DNA of 64,000 bases from Rhodococcus sp. Leaf278 (GTDB lineage Bacteria > Actinomycetota > Actinomycetes > Mycobacteriales > Mycobacteriaceae). Below are positions 1-8,621 of this stretch, in pieces. Both the position numbers and the translations under genes were made by a program. The notes beneath the pieces are model-generated. The model was given only the letters and a program-made list of their open reading frames with translations, was not told the origin of the DNA and did no database searches. Positions within the stretch are counted from its first letter, which is position 1. Each line of letters starts with the position of its first letter. The stretch lies in contig NZ_LMRR01000041.1 in NCBI RefSeq assembly GCF_001426085.1, positions 124,001 through 188,000 of the forward strand, read 5' to 3'.

Positions 1-901
1 CCGGAGCGGTTCGAGAGCGCGAGTGCGGTCGCGCGGTCAGAGCAGCGCCACGCGCTGCGACGGTCTCCGGCTCGGTCGGCACGATCGACGGCAGTTCCAG
101 CAGCGGTCCGACGCGATTCTGCACGATCGGCATCCGTGCGCCTCCGCCGATCAGCACAACGGCATCGATGGGCACGTTCGCCCCGATCAACACGTCGCGC
201 GCGAACTCGACGGCCTCCTCGAGCAGATCGGTGATCAGCAGCTCGAAATTCTCGCGCGAGAGCAGAATCATCCCGCTCGCATCGGGCAGGCACACCGCAT
301 CCTGAGTGGACAGGCGTTCCTTGGCGATTCGGCAGCGCTTCTCGAACAGTGCGATGTCCGGGTCCGTCATCTTCTTGCCGAGACGCTCGAGTTGGTTGTT
401 GCGGACATAGGCGTCGAGCAGGTCGCCGCTGTATGCACCCGACCGCTGCGAGGCGGTGACGGTCCGCTGTACCAGGTCGACGACGCTGACCGTCAGTCCG
501 GAACTACCGAGATCGAACAACGCGACCGATCTGTAGTCGCGGGCCTCGCCGGTGGCTGCCAGGTACTCGACGACGGCTTCCACCTCGTGCACCAGGTGGT
601 AGTTGTGCAGATGGGCACCGGCGAGCGCGGCATGCAGCGCATCTGCCTGCCGAGGGTCGCGGTAGGCGACACCGGTGGCGAGTTCGGGCTCGGTTTCCAC
701 GGCCGCACCGATCGATTCGGCGGCCAGATGCGGGAGATCGCCGCCCACGCTGTCGATGAGCTCGTTACGGAAGAACAGTGGCCGCTCGATGTCGGTGACC
801 AGGCCGGACGCGTCGCCGACAGGAGCCTGGAACTGCTCGGCTCGGGGCTGCGCCGTACGCACAGCCCGGGTCCCCATGGACACCCCAAGCAGCACAGTCA
901 C
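1..901 (-). CDS. Hsp70-like ATPase, 3' end outside window
   Basis: This is the N-terminal 300 residues of an Hsp70/actin-fold ATPase, truncated by the window edge. The start is the GTG at 901, because it opens with VTVLLGVSMGTRAVRTA, which aligns with the N termini of the homologues starting at 2520 and 23286; a GTGAGG lies about 10 nt upstream. Visible signatures are the phosphate-2-like LFDLGSSGLTVSVVD and the adenosine-type VVLIGGGARMP, followed by AARGAAL. The two complete homologues lack the Hsp70 substrate-binding domain and end in a membrane anchor plus tail; the same is likely here but cannot be seen. It probably follows the 2520 gene in the same direction (174-nt gap). The client and role are unknown. 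Confidence 0.85.
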   Translation of the reverse strand, partial: MTVLLGVSMGTRAVRTAQPRAEQFQAPVGDASGLVTDIERPLFFRNELIDSVGGDLPHLAAESIGAAVETEPELATGVAYRDPRQADALHAALAGAHLHNYHLVHEVEAVVEYLAATGEARDYRSVALFDLGSSGLTVSVVDLVQRTVTASQRSGAYSGDLLDAYVRNNQLERLGKKMTDPDIALFEKRCRIAKERLSTQDAVCLPDASGMILLSRENFELLITDLLEEAVEFARDVLIGANVPIDAVVLIGGGARMPIVQNRVGPLLELPSIVPTEPETVAARGAALTARPHSRSRTAP

Positions 902-1074
902 GGTTGTCGGCCTCACTTCGTTCGGCAGTAGCGGCGGACGCGGTACACCTCGTCCAGAGCGCCAGGCTACCGCCTCGACCGAAACTACGGGGCGCGCGCC
1001 CCAGAAGCAGCCGAGGCGGTATGCCGCAGAAGCGGTCGCGCTGCCCGTTCCAGCATCCCGCCCGGCCCTGCGGT

Positions 1075-2520
1075 CTATTCCGGCAGTTCCGTATCGACGA
1101 CAGGTTGGTACAGCTGGCCGTCGTAGGTGAAGGCTCGCTCGTACAGATCGGCGTCCGACAGGCGAACCGGCCCCTGGACGGGCAGCTCGGCCGGCCCAGT
1201 AGCTGCATCCTCGGCCGGCCCGGCAGCGTCGGCGAGGGCGGCAGCGAACCCCGCATCGACGGGAATCTGCTCGTCGATGAGCGGAGTGGGTGCCGGAGTG
1301 TTTCCGCGAGTGAACACCAGACCTGCCACCGCGACGATCACCAGGGCGACCGCCGCCAGAACCGACGCGTCGCGCACCGACCATCTCGCCGTGCGCCGCG
1401 TCGGCTGGGTGACGACACCGGGTTCGAGAACGTCGGGTTCGAGAACGTCGGGCTCCGCAACCGCGGGCGCGACCACCGCGGGCGCGATTGTCGAGGAGTC
1501 GGCAGCCGTGTCGAACACGGTCGAGGTGATCGCCAGTTCTTCGGTGGCGAGCTGATCGACGGTCAGGCCGTCGACCGTCCACTCGTCGACCGCACCGAAA
1601 TCCGTGGTCCCGGGCGCATCGAGAAGCTCGGACGCGTCGTCGGGCACCGTGACAAGTCCCACATCGGAATCCAGAACACCGGCGTCCAGAACATCGGCGT
1701 CCAGAACATCCGTGCCGACAGCGGCCTCGAGAACGGGCCTCTCGTCGAGTGCTGCCCCCTTGGCGATGGCCATCGCCGGCGCGTCGGGCACATAGACCGG
1801 GACACTCCACTTGTCCTCGATGATGGTGCGCACCGCGGGGATGCCTGCACCGCCGCCGATGAGCAGTACCGCGTCGGGAGCCTGCTTGGATGCCCAGTCC
1901 AGGGCGTCGGTTACGAGCGGGGTGATCTCGCGCTCGAATTCCTTGCGGCTGAGCAACATCGGGCCGCGGTTCGGTGCCCGGACACCCGCCGACGAACTGA
2001 CGAGTTCCTTGAGTTCGCGGAAGAAGCTTTGATATTCCGCGTCGCCCTCCGGGCCGACCGGTGCAGGCAGGATGCCTTTGGCCATCACGATGCCGCGGAC
2101 CACCTCGTCGAAGCGATCGCCGCTGATGTCGACGGTACGTGCGGTCCATTCGACGTAGTCGCCGGCGACGTCGAGTGCGGTGGCCGACAGCCCCTTCTTG
2201 CCCAGGTCCACCACCAGCACGTAGTCCTTGTCGGCCAATTCCGGAACTGTGCGGGCGTAGGCCATCAGGGCCTGAGATTCCTCGACCATGCGGGCGTTGG
2301 GGACCGTTCGGTCGTCCAGCGTGTCGAGAAGCGCCGTGACGGCTGCGGTATCCCATCCGGCAAGCACGATGTCCTCGAACGGGCCGTGGTCGACCAGCTT
2401 GCCGGGCAGCACGTCGTGCGCGCCCACTGCGTCTATGGAGTCCTCGACGCGGCGTCCGTCCGCGATGTACGCGATGCGCACGGCACCGGTACCCACGGAC
2501 ACACCGCAGACTCCACTCAT
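1075..2520 (-). CDS. Membrane-anchored Hsp70-like ATPase with pentapeptide-repeat linker
   Basis: The 481-residue product has an Hsp70/actin-type nucleotide-binding domain (about 1-250; VVDLGKKGLSATALD and VLLIGGGAGIP motifs), an acidic Val/Leu/Asp-rich linker, one transmembrane segment (about 383-403) and an extracytoplasmic tail of about 75 residues. It has no substrate-binding domain, so it is not a canonical DnaK. The ATG at 2520 is chosen because it is preceded by AAAGGA at good spacing and gives the family N terminus MSGVCGVSVGTGAVR; the frame is open further upstream but without homology. The linker has short repeats (VLDAD/VLDAG and VLEPD units). It diverges from the carrier-protein operon at 2771. 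The architecture suggests an ATP-dependent cytoplasmic sensor coupled to an outside domain, which is inference. Confidence 0.85.
   Translation of the reverse strand: MSGVCGVSVGTGAVRIAYIADGRRVEDSIDAVGAHDVLPGKLVDHGPFEDIVLAGWDTAAVTALLDTLDDRTVPNARMVEESQALMAYARTVPELADKDYVLVVDLGKKGLSATALDVAGDYVEWTARTVDISGDRFDEVVRGIVMAKGILPAPVGPEGDAEYQSFFRELKELVSSSAGVRAPNRGPMLLSRKEFEREITPLVTDALDWASKQAPDAVLLIGGGAGIPAVRTIIEDKWSVPVYVPDAPAMAIAKGAALDERPVLEAAVGTDVLDADVLDAGVLDSDVGLVTVPDDASELLDAPGTTDFGAVDEWTVDGLTVDQLATEELAITSTVFDTAADSSTIAPAVVAPAVAEPDVLEPDVLEPGVVTQPTRRTARWSVRDASVLAAVALVIVAVAGLVFTRGNTPAPTPLIDEQIPVDAGFAAALADAAGPAEDAATGPAELPVQGPVRLSDADLYERAFTYDGQLYQPVVDTELPE
1421..1450. repeat. Two tandem 15-bp units in the Hsp70-like linker
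   Basis: The 15-mer GGTTCGAGAACGTCG occurs twice in direct succession. On the coding (minus) strand it adds repeated DVLEP-type pentapeptides around residue 360. It is in frame, so unit number can change without frameshift. Confidence 0.8.
1671..1715. repeat. Three tandem 15-bp units in the Hsp70-like linker
   Basis: Three near-identical 15-bp units based on CCAGAACAYCGGCGT encode VLDAD/VLDAG/VLDSD pentapeptides at about residues 269-283 of the minus-strand product. Confidence 0.8.
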
Positions 2521-2641
2521 CGACAAGACAATCCTTTGCGCATTGCGATTCGGTACCCGATCGGCACCCTCACGAGCCCCCGCTCCACTCGAAGTGTACG
2601 GCGGTCCCGAGGACCGATGCGGGCATCGAACTAACGCTACT

Positions 2642-2662
2642 AAACAATCTAGGATATTGTTT
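2642..2662. promoter_or_regulatory. Inverted repeat AAACAAT-N7-ATTGTTT, candidate operator
   Basis: A perfect 7-bp inverted repeat with a 7-bp spacer sits in an AT-rich island between the divergent Hsp70-like gene (start 2520) and the carrier-protein operon (start 2771). The half-site AAACAATC recurs at 15171 and, inverted, at 20740, each upstream of another operon of the same cluster. The binding protein is unknown. Confidence 0.5.
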
Positions 2663-2770
2663 GAATGGGTCTGGGGAGACTTTGGGTCGAAAAGGCGCAC
2701 AGCCAGCGGACCTGGAGACGACTACGAGGCCGTCCGGTCTCGTGGTTAACGCGATCGGTGGAGGTTTTCG

Positions 2771-3028
2771 ATGCAGACGCTCAATGCTCAGGACGTGGTT
2801 CGGGTGCGAACCGTTCTGGAGAAATTCGGAAAGCTGCCCGTCCCCGTGGAGAGCATCGACGAAGCCGCCGATCTCTACGACAGCGGCCTGACCTCGCACG
2901 CGAGCGTCAACGTGATGATCGCCCTCGAGGACGAGTTCGACGTCGAATTTCCCGACACCATGCTGCAGAAGTCGACGTTCGGCAGCATCAACGCGATCGC
3001 CGCGGCCATCGCCCAGCTGACGGACTGA
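2771..3028 (+). CDS. Stand-alone carrier protein (phosphopantetheine attachment)
   Basis: This 85-residue acidic protein has the four-helix carrier-protein pattern. The likely phosphopantetheine serine is Ser42 in DSGLTSHASV, a variant of the usual DSL motif that, as I recall it, is typical of carrier proteins partnered with SerRS-like amino acid:[carrier protein] ligases. A GGTGGAGG ribosome site lies just before the ATG. It is the first gene of the operon; the acyl-CoA-dehydrogenase-like gene follows after 4 nt and the SerRS-like ligase is third. The predicted role is to hold an activated amino acid as a thioester for oxidation or transfer. The cargo is not determinable from sequence; a fatty-acid ACP is unlikely given the neighbours. 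Confidence 0.88.
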   Translation: MQTLNAQDVVRVRTVLEKFGKLPVPVESIDEAADLYDSGLTSHASVNVMIALEDEFDVEFPDTMLQKSTFGSINAIAAAIAQLTD

Positions 3029-3032
3029 GGCC

Positions 3033-4187
3033 ATGACCACCGTCTACGAGAGCTCGATCGACCAGTCGATGACCGACGTGCTGGCCGTTCTGCGGACCTA
3101 TGCCGACGAAGTAGATCGCGATGCCCGCTTCCCCACCGAATCGGTGGAGGCGCTGCGCGACGCCGGGCTGCTCGGTGTCGGGATTCCGCGTGAGTTCGGC
3201 GGTGGCGGGGCAACCCTGACAGACATCGCCCGCATCTCGCGTGCCCTCGGCTCCGAGTGCGCCTCGACGGCAATGATCTTCGTCATGCACCAGTCGCAGG
3301 TGCTCAGCATCGTCCGCCACGGCAAGTCCGACGCCATGGCAGACCTACAGCGACGAATTGTGACCGATCGCATCCTGGTGGCCTCCGCCACTACCGAGAT
3401 CAACATCGGCGGCGACGTCCGCTCGAGCAGTTGTGCGGTGGAGTACGACGGCGAGCGGATCACCCTGAGCAAGAACGCGCCCGTCATCTCGTACGGCGAG
3501 TACGCGCAGATCGTGCTGGCGACGGCGCGCCGCAGCGTCGACAGCCCGCCGAGCGACCAGGTCCTCGTGGTGTGCGAGAAGCCCGACGTGACGCTCGAGA
3601 AGACCGGCACCTGGGACACCCTCGGATTCCGCGGCACCTGCAGCCCCGGCTTCATGTTGGCCGCGCGCACGACGACGTCGAACATTCTGGGCGACAACTA
3701 CGGCGACATCTCCGCGCAGACCATGCTTCCGGTGGCACACGTGCTGTGGGGATCGGCCTGGCTCGGCATCGCCGACGCCGCCGTGACCAAGGCACGCAAA
3801 TTCGTCCAGAAGGCCGCGCGCAAGACACCGGGAACACCGCCGCCGAGCGCACTGCGCCTGGCGGAGTTGATGGTGGTGCACGAGCAGCTGGTGGACACGG
3901 TGTTCGGCGCAGCTGCGAAGTTCGAGGCCGTCGCAGACAGCCCGGCCGAGCTCGGTGCCATCGGTTTTGCGCTCAAGATCAACAACGTCAAGGTCACCGC
4001 GTCGACGCTCGTCATCGACATTGTCGGCAAGGCCCTGCAGATCTGTGGCATCGCCGGCTATCGACAGGGCGGCGAGCTCAGCATCGGCCGTCACCTTCGC
4101 GACGCGCACGGGTCCGCAATCATGGTGAGCAACGAGCGCATCCTCGGCCACAACTCGCAGCTCTCCCTCGTCTACAAGGGAAAATGA
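3033..4187 (+). CDS. Acyl-CoA-dehydrogenase-like flavoenzyme
   Basis: The 384-residue protein has the N-terminal helical, middle beta and C-terminal helical regions of the acyl-CoA dehydrogenase superfamily; the C-terminal CGIAGYRQGGELSIGRHLRDA matches the family's GGxGY...xRxxRDA region. I could not place the usual catalytic glutamate: the EGT position reads as SNERI. Because it lies between the carrier protein and the ligase, its substrate is probably an aminoacyl group on the carrier protein rather than a CoA ester (inference; pathways with ACP-bound substrates of related enzymes are known). Its stop shares a base with the start of the next gene, so they are translationally coupled. Confidence 0.85.
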   Translation: MTTVYESSIDQSMTDVLAVLRTYADEVDRDARFPTESVEALRDAGLLGVGIPREFGGGGATLTDIARISRALGSECASTAMIFVMHQSQVLSIVRHGKSDAMADLQRRIVTDRILVASATTEINIGGDVRSSSCAVEYDGERITLSKNAPVISYGEYAQIVLATARRSVDSPPSDQVLVVCEKPDVTLEKTGTWDTLGFRGTCSPGFMLAARTTTSNILGDNYGDISAQTMLPVAHVLWGSAWLGIADAAVTKARKFVQKAARKTPGTPPPSALRLAELMVVHEQLVDTVFGAAAKFEAVADSPAELGAIGFALKINNVKVTASTLVIDIVGKALQICGIAGYRQGGELSIGRHLRDAHGSAIMVSNERILGHNSQLSLVYKGK

Positions 4188-5134
4188 TGACCACCACACA
4201 TTCCGCACCTGAGACCGACATCAGCGAACTCGACTCCGCCCGAGCATCTTTCCGCGCCGAGCTCATCGACGCGGGACTGCTGGTACCCAGCTCGATTCCC
4301 GGACTGTATGGGCGCAGCGGCGAATTCGAGGACATCATCGAATTCATCGATTCGCGTGTCGTCGCGGCCGGAGCAGCCGAGCACGGCTACCAGGCCAAGC
4401 GATTCCGATTCGCTCCGGTCTTCCCCCGAGAGGCCTTCGAGCGCACCGACTACATCGCGTCGTTCCCCAATCTCACCGGTGCCATCAACACGTTCGAGGG
4501 CGACAACAAGGCCCACGCCGCGTTGTTGGCGGAGAGATCCGACGGCAAGGACTGGGATCACTTTCTGCATTCCGCCGGAACCATGTTGGTCTCGGCCGCC
4601 TGCCACCCGTCGTACTCGATGCTCACCGGAACACTGCCCGCCGACGGTGCCCTGATGGACATCTACGGCTTCTGCTTCCGGCACGAGCCGGCAGTCGATC
4701 CGGCTCGGATGCAAGCGTTTCGGATGCACGAGTTCGTCCGCGTCGGCACCCCCGACGAGGCGATCGAACACCGCGAACGGTGGGTGCCGCGCGGCCTGCA
4801 GGTGTTGGCCGATCTGGGGCTCGAAGCCGAGGCGGTCATCGCAAACGATCCGTTCTTCGGGCGCGCCGGGCGCATGCTCGCCGCCAACCAGCGCAACGAG
4901 AACCTCAAGACCGAGTTGGTCGTCAAGCTCTACGGCGATCTGGACGACGGCACCGCGGTCGTGTCGTGCAACTGCCACCGAGACCACTTCGGCCACACCT
5001 TCGACATCGCCACTGTCGACGGCGAACCGGCTCACAGTGCATGCGTCGGGTTCGGTATGGAACGCATCGCGCTGGCGATGCTCCGCACCCACGGACTCGA
5101 TCGTTCCGCGTGGCCGGCCGCACTGCGCCCCTGA
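4187..5134 (+). CDS. Amino acid:[carrier protein] ligase (truncated SerRS homologue)
   Basis: The 315-residue protein is a class II aminoacyl-tRNA-synthetase catalytic core without the tRNA-binding coiled-coil arm of SerRS. Motif 2 is CFRHEP followed by MQAFRMHEFVRVG (about 163-187), and motif 3 is GFGMERIALAML (288-299). Cys139, Glu182 and Cys286 have the spacing expected for the Cys/Glu/Cys zinc site of the Bradyrhizobium-type ligases. Those enzymes activate glycine or alanine with ATP and load it onto a dedicated carrier protein, not tRNA. The ATG at 4187 has AAGGGA 5 nt upstream; an ATG at 4184 is also possible. The amino acid specificity cannot be read from sequence, but small residues are expected from the family. 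Confidence 0.9.
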   Translation: MTTTHSAPETDISELDSARASFRAELIDAGLLVPSSIPGLYGRSGEFEDIIEFIDSRVVAAGAAEHGYQAKRFRFAPVFPREAFERTDYIASFPNLTGAINTFEGDNKAHAALLAERSDGKDWDHFLHSAGTMLVSAACHPSYSMLTGTLPADGALMDIYGFCFRHEPAVDPARMQAFRMHEFVRVGTPDEAIEHRERWVPRGLQVLADLGLEAEAVIANDPFFGRAGRMLAANQRNENLKTELVVKLYGDLDDGTAVVSCNCHRDHFGHTFDIATVDGEPAHSACVGFGMERIALAMLRTHGLDRSAWPAALRP

Positions 5135-5175
5135 TCGATTCCGCTTCACCCGTGTACGTGTAAGGACCAATTGAA

Positions 5176-6945
5176 GTGAACAGTTCCCGCACCGCTCCTC
5201 GGCGCATCGGCTCCGTTCCCGCCGAGTCCTCGCGTACCCCGGGCGGCAAGTATTCGACGTGGTTCGGCCCGTCCGATTCGCCTCTGTTCGGTACCGTCCA
5301 CGTGCCGACCGGCGGCCGGGCGCGCGGAGGCGTCGTCCTGTGCCCGCCGCTCGGCAAGGAGCAGGTGGATTCGTACCGGGGCATGACTCTGCTCGCGCAG
5401 AAGCTCTGTGCGCAGGGACTTCTGGTGTTGCGCTTCGACTATCGCGGCACCGGCGATTCGTGGGGTGAGCAGGATGCGCCCGGCGCGGTCGGTCACTGGC
5501 AGCGCAGCGTCGTCGACGCCGTCGCCTACGTGCGCGGTTGCGGTGTGGGCGAGGTCGGTCTGGTCGGCCTCCGTATGGGTGCACTGCTGGCGTGCTCGGT
5601 AGCCGCCGAGTGTGGGCCACTGACCGCGTTGACCCTCTGGGATCCGGTTGTCCGCGGCCGGTCGTATCTGCACGAGCAGCGCGCCCTGTATTCGGTCAGC
5701 GTGACCACCGATTCCGACGCCGATCCTCGTGTGTCGATCATCGGCGCTGCGCTGCATCCCGATTCGGCTGCAGACTTCGCGGCGCTCGACGCCACCAAGG
5801 CGACGACCGAGGCACCGGTACTGGTCGCCACCCGCGCCGAGCGAGGTGACTCCAAGCCGGTACGCACACTCGTCGACGCACTGTCCGCAGACGAGCACAC
5901 GCTGTCCGGTCACGACGACTTTCTCGAGCCGAGCGACTTCGAGGTCATCATCCCGGCCGCCGACATCGCGTCTCTCGCCACCTGGACGGCGGCGAAGTTC
6001 CCGAGCCGAACCGCCTACGACGTCGAGGTGCCGCGTCGGACGCGTTCACTGGTCGACGGAATCGACGAAAGCATCGAGTTCCTCGGCGCGCAAGAGCTTT
6101 TCGCAATTCGTTCCAGCTCGGATCGATGCCTACCCGGTGGTCCGACCGTGGTGTTCTACCCCACGGCGAACGAGCACCGCGTGGGTCCGGTGCGTATGTG
6201 GGTGGAACTTGCCCGGCTTCTCCCCCGGTTCGGAGTCTCCACGGTGCGTTTCGATCGGCGTGGCACCGGTGAGTCCGGTGTCGTCGCCGACGGGGAGGTG
6301 ACTCGCCTCTACAGCCCCGAAGGAAACGAGGACGCCCTCACCGCCGTCCAGCAGTCGGGGGCCTCCCCCGACAACATCCTGGTGTCCGGAATGTGCTCGG
6401 GCTCCTGGTATTCCAGCTTTGCTGCGCGCGAAATGGGAGTGCGATCGGCAGTACTTCTCAACACGCTGGACTGGACCACTCGTCGACTCGAGTTCGTCAA
6501 ACGCTCCTCGATGCACACCGAGGAGACCGGACTGCGGGCACGCGCACTCGATCGACTCCACCACTGGGGCGTGGCCACCAAGAATGCACTGCAGCCGCGG
6601 ATTCCCTATGCCCTCTGGATCTGGCTCGGACGCCGCGGACTGATTCAGGTTCCCGAGATCTCGTTGCGGCTCCTGAGCGATCGGGAGGTGCAGACGCGGG
6701 TGCTGCTCTCCCCCACGGACGCCACCTGGTTCGAGACCAACCGGGGTCCGGAAGGCATGCGCCGGTTGCAGCGTCGAGCGTCGGTGCCCACTGTCACGTC
6801 GTTCGAGTCCGGTGATCACTCGCTCTACGGCCGCGATCTACGCGAGAACGTCCGAGCCGAACTGATTGCTGCCACCTCCGCCGCGTTCGACATCGAGATC
6901 TCCGCGCCGTCGCCGCCTGTCGCAGTGGGGCGGGTGCGACTGTGA
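5176..6945 (+). CDS. Two-domain alpha/beta hydrolase with atypical nucleophile elbows
   Basis: The 589-residue protein contains two alpha/beta-hydrolase domains (about 25-280 and 310-580), each with the FDYRGTG or FDRRGTG strand signature. The nucleophile elbow of domain 1 is GLRMG (Arg in the Ser position) and that of domain 2 is GMCSG (Cys). From memory, similar elbows occur in hydrolases linked to exosortase/exopolysaccharide loci, so this may be a lineage trait rather than loss. The GTG start follows AAGGA at 9 nt. It lies between the ligase and the flippase, which it overlaps by GTGA. It could release or transfer the acyl group from the carrier protein, with domain 2 the more plausible catalyst (inference). 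Confidence 0.8.
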   Translation: MNSSRTAPRRIGSVPAESSRTPGGKYSTWFGPSDSPLFGTVHVPTGGRARGGVVLCPPLGKEQVDSYRGMTLLAQKLCAQGLLVLRFDYRGTGDSWGEQDAPGAVGHWQRSVVDAVAYVRGCGVGEVGLVGLRMGALLACSVAAECGPLTALTLWDPVVRGRSYLHEQRALYSVSVTTDSDADPRVSIIGAALHPDSAADFAALDATKATTEAPVLVATRAERGDSKPVRTLVDALSADEHTLSGHDDFLEPSDFEVIIPAADIASLATWTAAKFPSRTAYDVEVPRRTRSLVDGIDESIEFLGAQELFAIRSSSDRCLPGGPTVVFYPTANEHRVGPVRMWVELARLLPRFGVSTVRFDRRGTGESGVVADGEVTRLYSPEGNEDALTAVQQSGASPDNILVSGMCSGSWYSSFAAREMGVRSAVLLNTLDWTTRRLEFVKRSSMHTEETGLRARALDRLHHWGVATKNALQPRIPYALWIWLGRRGLIQVPEISLRLLSDREVQTRVLLSPTDATWFETNRGPEGMRRLQRRASVPTVTSFESGDHSLYGRDLRENVRAELIAATSAAFDIEISAPSPPVAVGRVRL

Positions 6946-8621
6946 AGCACCGCGCTCCCAGGATCGCGCCACCCAAACACGAGCAACTCGAACAACTTCG
7001 GTGGTATCCGGTCGAACCTGCGCGGTTCGACATGGGTTTGATGAACAGTCCGACGATGCCGGTTCCGACCGTGCCACGGCACAACCCGGTCCGCTCCGTC
7101 GATATTCGACCGGCCGACGTCCTGGCCGACCCGAACCCGGAATCAGGACCCGGGTCGAAGGCATCCGATCGCAACCTGGCGCTGAATTCACTGGCCTTGA
7201 TGCTGTCGACGGCCATCACCGGAGCGCTCGGATTGTTGTTCTGGGCAGCCGCCGGCCGCCTCTACCCCGTGGCAGAGGTCGGCAGTGCTTCTGCCGTCAT
7301 CACCTCCGCGGTGATGCTCTCGACGCTGTCCAACCTGAGCCTCGGGTCGATGTACGAGCGGTTCCTTCCGATCTCGGGCCGGTTGGCCAAGTCGTTCATC
7401 GTGCGCGGCTACATCACCGTGACGGCGTTCGCGTTCGTCCTGGGCGGCGGCTTCCTGCTGGTAGCTCCCGTCGACGAGATGTTCACCAACACTGCCGAAA
7501 TCGTGACGTTCCCGTTCTTCGTTGCGGTGCTCGCGGTATTCGCACTTCAAGATCAGACGTCGTCCGGTCTCGGCGTAGCCCGCTGGGCAGCAGCCAAGAA
7601 CATCTTTCACGCGGTCGTCAAATTCGTCATGTTGTTGGCGCTCTTCGCAACCGAGCGCAGCACCTCGATCATCTCCGCCTGGGCGGTCCCGGCGATCGTG
7701 GCATCGATCTTCGTCCTGCGCGCGATCATGAAGAACGTCCGCACCGAACAGCGGTACGCCGGCAAACCGGATCTTCCGCCCCAGCGGGAGATGTGGGCCT
7801 ACTTCGGCTCGGCCTACGGCATCACCGCACTCGGCTCCCTCGCTCCGCTGCTGGTGCCGATGATCGTCGTCGCCACCCTCGGCGCCGAGCAGAACGCCTA
7901 CTTCTCCCTCACCTGGTCGATCGTCAGCGCCCTCTACATTCTGATCAGCGTGTTGATCGGCCCGTATGTCGCCGAGGTCGCCGCACATCCACAACAGTTC
8001 CACCGCCTGACCAAACGGTTCATGACCCTCGTGTGCATCGTGGCGGTCGGAGGGTCGATCTTCCTGGCCTTCATCGCACCGTTCGGCCTCGGCTTGATCG
8101 GCCAGGGTTACCGCGACCAGGGCACCATCATCGTGCAGCTGGCCGCGCTCACCATTCCGCTCTCGGTGGTCGGATCTCTGTACGACGGTTTGGCTCGGGT
8201 CCGTCGACGCATGCGGCTGGCTGTGATCGTGCAGGTCGTGGCCACCTCGATAATCATCGGCGGATCGATCGGGCTGTCGTCGTCGATGGGTATCGCCGCT
8301 GTGGGCTGGGCGTACCTCGCTGCCGAGGCGTTCGGCGCGCTGGTGCTGATCGTGCCGCTGATTCGGTGGATTCGCGAGCTGTCGGCAGGGAGCAACGGCC
8401 AGCCCGGCGACGATGCAGGACCGCCCGACGACCCCGGTCCGCGCGGGCCGATCGACGACCGTCACGACGACTCCGCTCGATCGAGTCGACGGGATTTCCG
8501 ACACGGTGAAGCGGGACACCGCGAACCTCGCCACAGCGAGCCACAGGACGCACAGCCGCAGCACGCCGAGCCGTCGCCGCGTCGCATTCCGGTGCACGCT
8601 CAACACAGGACGGCACCATGA
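6942..8621 (+). CDS. Polysaccharide flippase (Wzx/MATE-like)
   Basis: This 559-residue polytopic membrane protein has a cytoplasmic N-terminal extension of about 75 residues, about 12 transmembrane helices (for example LALNSLALMLSTAITGALGLLF near residue 80), and a hydrophilic Arg/His/Pro-rich tail after about residue 480. This is the pattern of oligosaccharide flippases of the MOP superfamily, which move lipid-linked saccharides to the outer face of the membrane. The GTG start overlaps the hydrolase stop, and its own stop overlaps the next ATG, so it is deep inside the operon. The long N and C tails are unusual for Wzx and may bind partners. Confidence 0.85.
   Translation: MKHRAPRIAPPKHEQLEQLRWYPVEPARFDMGLMNSPTMPVPTVPRHNPVRSVDIRPADVLADPNPESGPGSKASDRNLALNSLALMLSTAITGALGLLFWAAAGRLYPVAEVGSASAVITSAVMLSTLSNLSLGSMYERFLPISGRLAKSFIVRGYITVTAFAFVLGGGFLLVAPVDEMFTNTAEIVTFPFFVAVLAVFALQDQTSSGLGVARWAAAKNIFHAVVKFVMLLALFATERSTSIISAWAVPAIVASIFVLRAIMKNVRTEQRYAGKPDLPPQREMWAYFGSAYGITALGSLAPLLVPMIVVATLGAEQNAYFSLTWSIVSALYILISVLIGPYVAEVAAHPQQFHRLTKRFMTLVCIVAVGGSIFLAFIAPFGLGLIGQGYRDQGTIIVQLAALTIPLSVVGSLYDGLARVRRRMRLAVIVQVVATSIIIGGSIGLSSSMGIAAVGWAYLAAEAFGALVLIVPLIRWIRELSAGSNGQPGDDAGPPDDPGPRGPIDDRHDDSARSSRRDFRHGEAGHREPRHSEPQDAQPQHAEPSPRRIPVHAQHRTAP

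Noticed and set aside
904-2634. Long plus-strand open frame of 576 codons opposite the Hsp70-like gene
   Set aside because: Its translation is low-complexity Arg/Gly/Asp-rich without any domain, as expected from the antisense of a GC-rich gene with good motifs.
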